From positions 42,936,598 to 43,000,597 of the forward strand of contig CM043962.1 in the NCBI GenBank assembly GCA_014529385.2: a stretch of DNA of 64,000 nt, read 5' to 3'. Positions 56,476-64,000 of the stretch are shown piece after piece (the first letter of the stretch is position 1; each line of letters starts with the position of its first letter). The notes under the pieces were generated by a model that was not told the DNA's origin, ran no database searches, and saw only the letters and a list, made by a program, of their open reading frames with translations. This DNA is from Adiantum capillus-veneris (taxonomy: Eukaryota; Streptophyta; Polypodiopsida; Polypodiales; Pteridaceae). A program made the position numbers and the translations under genes.

Positions 56476-56880
56476 ACCTAAGAAAGAAAAAGGGAAAGGA
56501 GAGGCTTTTTCCAAAGCTTAGTATGTGATACTACGGACCTTTCCAGATTACTGACAAGATAAATGATGTCTCCTTCCGATTGAAACTGCCAGATACTTGG
56601 AGGATTCACAATGCATTGCATGTGAGTCTCTTGAAACCTGTTAAGGGTGATGTGCCTGATGATGGGGAGCCTGACGAGCAACCCAAAGTGGAAGAAAACG
56701 AGGAGATCCTTGTTCCTGAACAGATTTTGGCACATAATGATACGAAGAAAGGTAAAGTCCGAAGGGGGGTTCTTGGTTAAGTTCAAGAACTTTCCTGCAT
56801 TTGATGCGAAGTGGATGGAGGAGGAGGACCTAGCAGATACTCCTCGGATTGTGAAACTTTACCTCGATGTTTTGGTTTAG
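56476..56880 (+). pseudogene. E integrase C-terminus and chromodomain-like tail, frameshifted
   Basis: The segment FPKLSM, DTWRIHNALHVSLLKPVKGD, DEQPKVEEN is followed by KGKVRRG. An extra G in the run at 56762-56768 shifts the frame, and FLVKFKNFPAFDAKWMEEEDLADTPRIV is read in the next frame up to the stop at 56878-56880. H (12037-12442) has this region without the shift. Confidence 0.82.
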
Positions 56881-57486
56881 CATAGTCTACTCCAAACGGA
56901 ACCCAGAACTCAGCTTGGCCGAAGATCTGGTGCAGTGGGATGCACAAGAGGGGAGTTACTCCGCTCCTTTGTCAACAGATGCCTCGATTTTGATACTAAA
57001 GTCACTGATATCTCTTTGAGCTTCAGGGATACTGAGAGCTGACAGTATTCTGCTGGATGACTTTATGAAATGGAATTCTTGATTATGATACTGATTTGTT
57101 CTTGACTTCTTGTGAGTGCAGGAACTGATAGCCGAAATGATTGCAGCATTTTTGGTTTGATTGATCTCGAATAGACATGGTTGCAATAGGGGTTAGTCAA
57201 TCGGACATCGATGAGGTCCCGATTGGACCTAGATGTGATTGCTAGCTACATTGCCGATAAATCATGGTCTAAGATCCGAATGAATGTTGAATGTCATGTG
57301 ATGTCCTGTGATGTTTGGTGATGTCCTGTGATGTCGTGTGATGTGACTGTCGATTTTGTACATGTGCTAGATGTGCGTTCCTAGTACGTAGGTACTAACA
57401 GTCAGTGTCTGCTAAGACGGTTTATGGCTTTTGTCGGTTTTGCAGGCGTAATCGCGGTCGATTACAATGCTTTCAAGAGGGGGGTA
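56881..57486 (+). other. E 3' untranslated region and polypurine tract
   Basis: Non-coding. Contains short repeats of gtgatgtcctgtgatgt at 57295-57345 and ends with the purine tract caagaggggggta at 57473-57485. Confidence 0.8.
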
Positions 57487-58043
57487 TGTCACAAAGTGAT
57501 GACGTGGCGGAGAGCAGAAACCCTAATTTTTGCCAGAAACCCTAAAATTCCTGCAAACCCTAATTTTCGCCAAAAACCCTAAATTCCGGAAATCGCGGAG
57601 ACGGATTATTAAAATTTTTTTTTTTTTAATAATTTTGGAAAATGATGAGAGACGCGAATATTGCTTTTGCTTTTTAAAAAAAAAAAAAAGAGAAAAGACT
57701 CTCTAAGAGAGAGAGAGAGAACTGATGCTTTTGATTTTAAAAGCTTTTGGGGCTCTGCTTTTGGGCATCCCTTGTAACCTTTAAATTAGTGGTGAGGGCC
57801 TCACTTCTCAGAGCATCTGGACGCAGAGTCTGAGAGTGAAACCCTAACCGCTCTCTTGTACTTTGATGATTGATCAATATAAAAAGAAATACCGAAAGGG
57901 GCGCCAGTCTATGGGGCCAATATCTCTAGGCACGGAACTCCGCCGGGCCAGTGCAAATCTATTGTGATCTGTGAATTGTTTTGAAGTGGTTATTTGGTGC
58001 TGTCGCGGTTGATTCTTGACTTGGAGTGTCCAAGTTTGTTACA
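57487..58043 (+). repeat. 3' LTR of E
   Basis: 557 bp, nearly identical to the 5' LTR. Followed by caaga, the second copy of the target site. Confidence 0.95.
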
Positions 58044-58048
58044 CAAGA

Positions 58049-58940
58049 AGTAACGTAAACTGTCATGATCTATAAAGACGGTAAAGTCTGCTTCGAGTAG
58101 ATAGTGTCGCCTGTGCATGGATAACTGCCAATAGCTGCTCCTCGTAAATGTGTGCAACCAATTTAGGACGTGAAAACATCTTGCTCTCGTAGGCTATGAC
58201 ATGACCTTCTTGCATCAAGATTGCTCCCAGACTGCGATCACAAGCATCACAGTAAACTTCGAATGGCTTTTCTAAGTCTGGCAAGGCCAACACTGGTCTC
58301 GTTGTCAGCTTTTCCATGAGAGTTTGAAAGGCTGCAATCTCTGTCGGTCCCAAGTAAAAGGAACTCCTTTCTGAGTCAGCATATGCAGAGGAGAAGCTAT
58401 CTTTGCAAATTTCTGAATGAATCGCCGATAATATGAGCACAAGCCTAGAAAGCTTCGAACCTCATGAACATTCTTCAAATTAGGCCAATCACGAATAGTC
58501 TCCATTTTGGTATTGGCCATCTTTACCCCTTCTACTGAGACCGTGTCCCAAGAATTGTATCTCAGGCAAAAAAAGTCTCTCTTTTTCGCATTTATAACCA
58601 ACTGATGCCTCCGCAGTGCCTAGAAAACTTGCAATAGGTGGTGTCTGTGTTCTGCTTGATTCTTGGAGAGGACGATAATGCCGTCAAAGAAAGTGCCTAC
58701 AAATGATCAGTTATCTTTAAAAATCCTATCCATCATGCGGTTGAATGTACCTGGAGATTTTGTATGGCCAAATGGCTTCACCAAATATTCATACAAACTC
58801 AAAAGTCGTCTTGAAAGCTGTCTTGTAGACGTCTCTAGGAGCAATTCAGATGTGAGGATAACCACTCTTTAGATCAATTCGGCAAGTAGAATCTTGAAGT
58901 TTGTCAAGTATATCATCGATCCTCAGAATGGGGAATCTGT
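58049..58940 (-). pseudogene. F reverse transcriptase and RNase H, partial
   Basis: Minus-strand pieces: RFPILRIDDILDKLQDSTCRIDLK near 58930-58870, PFGHTKSPGTFNRMMDRI near 58760, and the catalytic site GTFFDGIIV near 58675-58700, where the second Asp of FFDD is Gly. 58601-58305 reads METIRDWPNLKNVHEVRSFLGLCSYYRRFI and 58440-58063 reads FEVYCDACDRSLGAILMQEGHVIAYESK. The RT N-terminal motifs between KEIMN (58942) and RFPI are deleted. Confidence 0.82.
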
Positions 58941-59660
58941 TCTAGTTCATTATTTCTTTATTTTGGGCTCGGCTAGGTTGGTAAGATGGTCGGTTCGGTG
59001 GTGTACTATCCGGAATCAAATCAATTGTGTGATTTTCAAGACGTGAAGGAGGCAACTCGCCTGGTAAGCCCTCAGAGAAACAATCAACGTGAGCTTGCAA
59101 AAAAGCTTGTCGTTCTTGTTTTTGAGGTCTGACATATTTGACCTTTTCATTCAATTCTTTCAAGAAGATCGAATAGGCAAAAAAAAAACTAGATTTCATC
59201 AAGGGGGACGGACTCGCCTTTCAGTTTTCCATCAAGTACAATCTCTTTGGCCTTCTCATTCTTCAAGATGGCTTTCCCTGCCCTATAATCGACCACGGCA
59301 TTGTTCTTGGGGAACCAAGGGATTCCTTAGAGGATGTCACACCCTTCCAAAGGCATGATGTAAAAGTCCTTTTGCCCTAAATACCTGTGACAGTGCAAAC
59401 GTAGTTTGCCAATGTGATAGGTGTAATGGCAACATCCCATCCGGGTTCTGCTAGAACAACCTCGGCCTGTGGCCCCATTCCCTTGGACGTAATTCCAAAT
59501 CGAGCCGCCAATTCGGTTGAAGCTGGCCTTGGCTTCTTCCTTAAAGAAGTTAAGGGCTTCTTGGTCTCGCACTTTGCCCCATGCTCTGCAAAGTTCGATA
59601 CTTTCGTTCACTTGAGCAGGGTCGGCGGTCCCCACAAAATCGGTACCAATTCTGCTTTGT
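58941..59660 (-). pseudogene. F protease region and protease-RT linker
   Basis: The frame 59635-59327 starts AELVP-like and runs RAWGKVRDQEALNFF. The homologous reading continues KKPRPASTELAARFGITSKGMGPQAEVV, lacking a D-[ST]-G, as in E. 59202-58942 gives LKELNEKVKYVRPQKQERQAFLQAHVD, then GELPPSRLENHTIDLIPDSTPPNRPSYQPSRAQNKEIMN, the RT entry. Confidence 0.72.
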
Positions 59661-60104
59661 CTTTCCTTTTCTTCCGCACTTGACTGCTGCTCTGTAACTC
59701 TCTCTGGCTTATCTTCTGGTGGTTCTCTGGTTCATCTTCTTTTCAAGAGTTCTGTCCCGCACTTTCTGCGAGTACAGGTTCCACTTTTTTGCACTTGTCT
59801 GTCCTTTTAGCTTTCCTCTTGACTTGAGAGGAGAATCAATGGCCTCACGCCATCTTGAGCAAAGCTCATCAATCGGGTAATTCTTCAGGTGTTTCGCAAA
59901 TCTTAGGTCTCTGGAGTACTTGATCAATCTTTTCACAAATGTGTCAATTTGTAGTTGACGTTTGTACTCTACTGTGGCGAACTTCTCTGTCGAAAATTTG
60001 CCCAAATCTTTATTCTTTTCTTCAGTTCCCATGTTGGATTTCAACCCTTCTTTGCCTACCCACCGAGAGGTGTTATCTTTGTCAAATTCTCCGCGAGAAC
60101 CCAT
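59661..60104 (-). pseudogene. F gag N-terminal part
   Basis: The frame from 60104: MGSRGEFDKDNTSRWVGKEGL, FATVEYKRQLQIDTFVKRLIKYSRDLRFAKHLKN, ELCSRWREAI. It corresponds to E residues 1-120 (TKMMLNFAKDPKMAKYMN, VQMEWQR). The gag core and zinc knuckle that should follow are missing here; a core piece lies at 50466-50995 instead. Confidence 0.7.
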
Positions 60105-60297
60105 GTGTAATTTGGTGTTCGTTATGGCTTATGCCTTGTAAGACAGAGCGATGAAGACGAGAGCGCGCCCAATGCGCGATGAAGTAGGGGTGGGAGTGGC
60201 TAATAAGTCCGGGGTAAGGGCACGAAGATTCTTTCAAAAAAAAAAAGCGTGCGCTGCAAAAAGGATCGGATCCTCCGTAGAAGAAGAATCTTTGTGA

Positions 60298-60309
60298 GCT
60301 TTGATACCA
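60298..60309 (-). promoter_or_regulatory. F primer-binding site
   Basis: The minus strand reads TGGTATCAAAGC, one base off the iMet site, one base from the LTR. Confidence 0.85.
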
Positions 60310-60310
60310 C

Positions 60311-60387
60311 TGTAATAACAGGCTTGGACACTCCAAGCGAGAAATCAATAGCAACACACTAGTAGAAACTTAAAAATTAGTGATCTT
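60311..60387 (-). repeat. 5' LTR of F, first part, cut by LINE K
   Basis: TGTAATAACAGGCTTGGACACTCCAAG on the plus strand resembles the reverse complement of the E LTR end (TGTAACAAACTTGGACACTCC). The similarity stops before the TAAA run of the LINE. The rest presumably lies beyond the window. Confidence 0.6.
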
Positions 60388-60390
60388 TAA

Positions 60391-60489
<99 letters not shown>

Positions 60490-60718
60490 GAAATGTTATA
60501 TTAACGTCTTCAAAAGGCCATAATGACCTATGAGACCCGAAAGTTACAAAGTGGTGGATCTGATACAAAGTCAGAGTAACAAAATAACCTAATAACCTGA
60601 GAGAGAAATGAAATGTTATATTAACGTCTTCAAAAGGCCAAAGTGACCTATGAGACCAGAAAGTTACAATGCGGTGTATCTGATACAAAGTCAGATTAAC
60701 AAAATAAATTAAACTAGG
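60388..60718 (-). repeat. 3' tail of LINE K: (TTTA)n, (CT)n and 120-bp tandem repeat
   Basis: On the plus strand: taaa units at 60388-60424, a short TA run, GA run at 60431-60486, then two copies of a 120-bp unit (60481-60600 and 60601-60715) starting gagagaaatgaaatgttata. This layout fits the tail of a minus-strand LINE. Confidence 0.75.
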
Positions 60719-60800
60719 ATAACAAAATATAAATACTGCTGGATCCTAAACTAAGCAGTACAATGTGAAGACAATATGGGAGGGGAGTAGAGATCCATCT

Positions 60801-61869
60801 TCATCTGCACTCTGGACGACGAAAGAGTATGGCTTGAATCTTTTGCCATAGCCTCCTTCGAAATTGTGTAGCTCCTCTCCTCCCTCGGGGTCGTCTAGAT
60901 CTCCCTAGCTCCAATGCTCGGTCTATGAGAATGCCAGTAGTGCGGGTAGACCTCTCCACCGTCGCTGGTTGCTCCTCTGTCTGTTCTTCTGGGTGTACAG
61001 TATCTAGTGTAAAGAAATCTGTGATCTGTCTCTGGGGATGTCTCTCTTCACCTCTCCTTAGTAAGGTTTCTCTATGCTTGTGTAACTCAAGTAGATAAAG
61101 CCCAAGACATCTTTGATCCTCATAACTCATGACCCTAGATAGAGGCCCAAAACCTTCTCTGAATAGACAGTGAAAACGACCTCGTATCTCATAGTACACT
61201 GTGCAATGACATATGTAATGTACTTCTGTCTCTGGCTCTAGATGGCATAAGCGGCATATTCTGTTATTTGTTGGTGTCCCTCTGAATCTGCCAGTCTCAA
61301 TCTCTCGAGCTGATGTGAGGACGTGCGTATCTGGCCAATGGCACAACGCAAACCATGCGAAAGATGCGTGTCCATATAGCTAGGTTGAATTACAAACCCA
61401 TCCCCCGTGAGGTGGAGAAGATGATCTCTATAGAAAGCCATCTTTGTGCCCAACTCTTGTAACGGCTCTATCCATGTCCTCCTCGTGTCCAACTGGATTA
61501 AATCGTGACGGATGAGTCTATTAATCTCTACCCGTGTCAGAGACCTCAAGGGTGTCTGAAGAGAGTATTGAAAAGGAGGCAACCTGTCCATGGTGAAACC
61601 ATGTGTCTGAAACCATGATGTTATCTGAGCATAGCAGCATGATGTATCCCCGTTAAGAGCTAATTGTCTGGAGGACTCTAGAGCCACCCTGGCATATCTG
61701 TCTCTGGTAGTATCCCACAGACTGTGTACAAAGGAGACTGATCTTGTGAGCGCCTCAATCTCCATAGGGGGGGCAGCTAATTCCGCTCGAATGATATCAT
61801 GCGGTACAGAAACCTTGGCTCTAATCAGCCGCCGAGAGATCATAGATACCAGGGGCTTCTCCATACGCC
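60801..61869 (-). pseudogene. LINE K C-terminal region with zinc motif
   Basis: 61864-61238: EKPLVSMISRRLIRAKVSVP, ALTRSVSFVHSLWD and a conserved C-terminal domain. A frameshift at about 61350 moves the frame to 61346-60801: GRFRGTPTNNRICRLCHLEPETEVHYICHC, a C-x2-C...H-x3-C type zinc motif. A basic tail ends at 60801. Confidence 0.85.
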
Positions 61870-62487
61870 TCCACCCATCTTGGCCTATAGAAGGTCCCCA
61901 AACCTACACCCATATAACATAGTAGAGGCAACCAAAGTATCAAAGAGCCATAACTTTGTCCTAGGTTCCTGGAACTGAACCTGTGAACACATCCTCTCCA
62001 TTCCTCCCAGAGCCGCACCAGCTCTAGTTAGTCTAGTCTCTGCTGCTCTTCTCAAGGAAAATCTCGGCCCAGTAAAGACTACCCCCAGGTAAGTGTATGC
62101 ATCTGTATACTCCACAATCTCCTGACCATATTTGAAAGTGGGTACTGATCTCCTGACCCATTGCGTTGTGGTGTTAAACACCATAACCTTGGTTTTACCT
62201 AGGTTTACACACAATCCACTATCCTCTGCAAAATTGCGTAGTGCATCCAACTATCGTTGCATACCTTCTGGTGAGTCAGATATCAACACAATATCATTAG
62301 CATATAGCAACAATGGGATCCACGTCCCTGCCAGCTGTGCACCTCTGCCACCCTCTCTATCGATGTAATCAGACACCTCATCAACATACATACCAAATAG
62401 AGTAGGAGACAATGGGCCCTGTTTCACTCCAATGGTAGAGTGAACTAAATCAGATACCCCTTCCGGAGTGCGTACTCGTCCCATCAC
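61870..62487 (-). pseudogene. LINE K RT C-terminal half, active site changed
   Basis: VRTPEGVSDLVHSTIGVKQGPLSPTLFGMYVDEV is followed by the catalytic box LLYANDIVLISDS (codon at 62296-62298 is Asn where Asp is expected in YADD). A TAG after GMQR interrupts; then LDALRNFAEDSGLCVNLGKTKVMVFN, YTYLGVVFTGPRFSLRRAAETR and STMLYGC follow. A frameshift near 61890 follows. Confidence 0.88.
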
Positions 62488-64000
62488 TCATCTGTACAAA
62501 GCCATAATCCCCCAAATCACCTCTATGGGCACCCCCATCTCCTTTAGTATGCGCATCAATCGAGCTCTTGGTACCATGTCAAATGCTTTACGAAAGTCCA
62601 CAAAGCTACAATATATTTGTCTCCCACGTGCTCTGCCCTCCTCAATGATGGCCCTGAGTGTCAGAATATGATCAAGAGTGGAGAAACCCCTCCTGAAGCC
62701 GGCTTGACCCTTTGCTCGTACCCCCTCGCCCTCTGCCCAATTACTCAAGTGTTGCTCCAGGATGGATGCATACGACCGTGCCAATGTGTGTCCAACCATG
62801 ATAGTGCGGTAGTTCCCAGGCTCTGTAGGGTCACCAGCCTTGAAGATGGGCACAATATTAGACAATCTCCAAGTCTCAGGTAATCCCTCACACATGGCAC
62901 GATTGAACAACATTGCGAGAACCTCCATCAGCATATCCCTGGCATGTATAAAGTGCTCCGATACTAGATTGTCATGATCATATGCCTTCCCGATCTTCAT
63001 TCTGTCGATGGCCCTTTGTACCATCTCAGGTGTAAAGAAAGTGCTCGTAGCTTGGCAAGGCTTGGTAGGGTCTGGAAGGGGTTCCTGTCCAGGAACCGTA
63101 TATAATGATGTCGCATATTGGCTCCACACCTTAGGTGAAGTAATCACTGGGGGAGGGGAGTGCTCATGGAAGAGACGCCATGCCTCTCCCGAGTCCCTAC
63201 TCAAGAACATCTGATACAAGTCTCGCTCCATTTGGCCTAGGTAAGCTCCCTTCTTCCGTCGCATAAGGCGTCGGAAAGCAATCCGAGACTGTCTGTAAGT
63301 GATGACTCCTAAAAGATGATCCCTCTGAAGCTGGTCCCTCATCTCTCTGCACTCTTCATCATACCAACTATTCTGGGGCATGCTCCTAGAATGTCGTCTC
63401 TTGCCCGGCTGAGTGTGTGGGTATGCCACTGATGCAGCCTCGTGCAATGTCTCAGTCAGTAGCGTGGTGCACTCCTCCACTGAGAGGCTTGTACCATTTG
63501 TGCCAGCTGGGCCTTCCAATAGACGGTCCCAGATCTCCTCTGAATAAACGAAATCAATCTCTGGAGTAAATGTATAGCGCGTGTGTGACCTGCCTCCTGA
63601 TGTCTGGGTTGTACTATACTGAAATTTAACGGATAGTGTCAAGAGAGCATGGTCTACTGCTATACCCACTGGCCTGGCTCCCACTGTGAAATCCTGAATG
63701 CAGGGGATAAAGCTCGGTTGTGTCATAACATAATCCACTGTACTGGCCCCATGTCTATGTGGAAAGCATGTGAAACCGGCTGCTCCAGGAAATCGCTTTA
63801 AGCCATTAAGTATGGCTAATCCATGTGTAGTCGTCATTTCCATGAGGTATCTCCCATACTCCGTTTGCTCTCTGTCATCTGAGCATCTGTCAAGTCCCAA
63901 CTCACCCACATTCAGCTCTCTAAGCATCTCATCTGAAGTGTCGTAGAAGACTGTCTGCGAGTTGCCCGTTCGGGCATTAAAGTCCCCTAGGAGAATGATA
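62488..64000 (-). pseudogene. LINE K endonuclease C-terminus and RT N-terminal half
   Basis: The minus-strand frame is open at the window edge. It begins IILLGDFNARTGNSQ (endonuclease GDFNAR motif, 63955-64000), then the endonuclease end (FTCFPHRHGASTVDYVMTQPS, VDHALLTLSV). A linker rich in basic residues follows, then the RT with GKAYDHDNLVSEHF, LPETWRLSNIVPIFKAGDPTEPGNYR, KGQAGFRRGFSTLDHI and FVDFRKAFDMVPR. It stops at a TGA after MALYR. About 500 residues are visible. Confidence 0.9.

Larger units (their letters stand above)
51505..58043 (+). mobile_element. Element E: young full-length Ty3/gypsy retrotransposon
   Basis: LTRs at 51505-52063 and 57487-58043, exact 5-bp target duplication caaga (51500-51504 and 58044-58048), PBS at 52065 and polypurine tract at 57473-57486. 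The two LTRs differ by about three C/T substitutions and an A/T homopolymer change, so insertion was recent. Gene order is gag, protease, RT, RNase H, integrase, chromodomain-like tail. Despite its youth gag has a frameshift, the protease lacks a D-[ST]-G motif, and the integrase core is deleted. Confidence 0.95.
47395..60395 (-). mobile_element. Element F: rearranged Ty3/gypsy retrotransposon carrying E and a LINE fragment
   Basis: On the minus strand the 5' LTR starts at 60311 next to a PBS (60298-60309). It is followed by gag start, protease, RT, RNase H, part of integrase, a displaced gag segment, integrase C-terminus with chromodomain-like tail, 3' untranslated region, polypurine tract (48232-48240) and 3' LTR. 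Element E interrupts the RNase H region with CAAGA duplication. A GC-rich LINE fragment sits in the 3' untranslated region. F is a relative of E and is heavily deleted. That the LTR at 47395 belongs to F is inferred from the order, not from a full LTR match. Confidence 0.7.
60719..64000 (-). mobile_element. LINE K (endonuclease-RT type), runs off the window
   Basis: Continuous minus-strand pol homology from the window edge to about 60800, with the 3' tail below. It has an APE-type endonuclease end, RT, and a C-terminal zinc motif. It is damaged by two in-frame stops (TGA at about 62485, TAG at about 62249) and two frameshifts (about 61890 and 61350). It lacks the zf-RVT of plant L1. The clade (RTE-, Jockey- or I-like) is undecided. 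Confidence 0.85.

Noticed and set aside
1-64000. CRISPR arrays, bacterial operons, rRNA genes
   Set aside because: None is present; repeats are microsatellites, tandem duplications and transposons.

Overview
The window is nuclear DNA of a land plant with a large, transposon-filled genome. The evidence is plant-type Ty3/gypsy elements with tRNA-iMet primer-binding sites (TGGTATCAGAGC), a Ty1/copia element, L1-type LINEs, a tRNA-derived SINE, MITEs, plant telobox motifs and long CT/GA, GT and poly-G repeats. The lineage cannot be fixed from sequence alone. The intact-looking non-L1 LINE at the right end and the TE-filled spacing would suit a fern or gymnosperm, but this is inference. Only one stretch looks like host protein-coding sequence: an exon at 43739-44860 encoding an RS/RD-rich splicing-factor-like N-terminus (U2AF large-subunit type). 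No rRNA, tRNA gene, CRISPR array or operon was seen.

Layout. 1-8133: non-coding DNA with tandem repeats, a 5'-truncated L1-type LINE on the minus strand (2392-4395), a MITE with 38-bp perfect terminal inverted repeats (5216-5491) and a copia gag relic (5560-6045). 8134-36365: one nested stack. An old gypsy relic (Z) was hit by gag-only LTR element C (8246-36005). C's left LTR was hit by gypsy element A (8612-32333, minus). A's left LTR was hit by related gypsy element B (10021-25239, minus). B's left LTR was hit by TIR element D (11549-17842). D contains a truncated gypsy fragment H (12037-13788). Junctions A and B have recognisable 5-bp target duplications (cctaa/cctga and exact tattc); C has cttta/ctttg.

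36370-41168: a degenerate Ty1/copia element J on the minus strand. 41169-47394: the genic island, with a 130-bp tandem repeat, a SINE inserted in a CT repeat upstream of the splicing-factor-like exon, and a hAT-like MITE downstream. 47395-60395: gypsy element F (minus), interrupted by a GC-rich LINE ORF1 fragment and by the youngest element, gypsy E (51505-58043, plus, exact CAAGA target duplication, LTRs about 99% alike). 60396-64000: 3' part of an endonuclease/reverse-transcriptase LINE (K, minus), apparently inserted in F's 5' LTR and running off the window.

All pol genes carry stops, frameshifts or deletions, so nothing here looks autonomous. The most notable points are the depth of nesting, a very recent yet internally defective element (E) that implies mobilisation in trans, and a gag-only LTR element (C).
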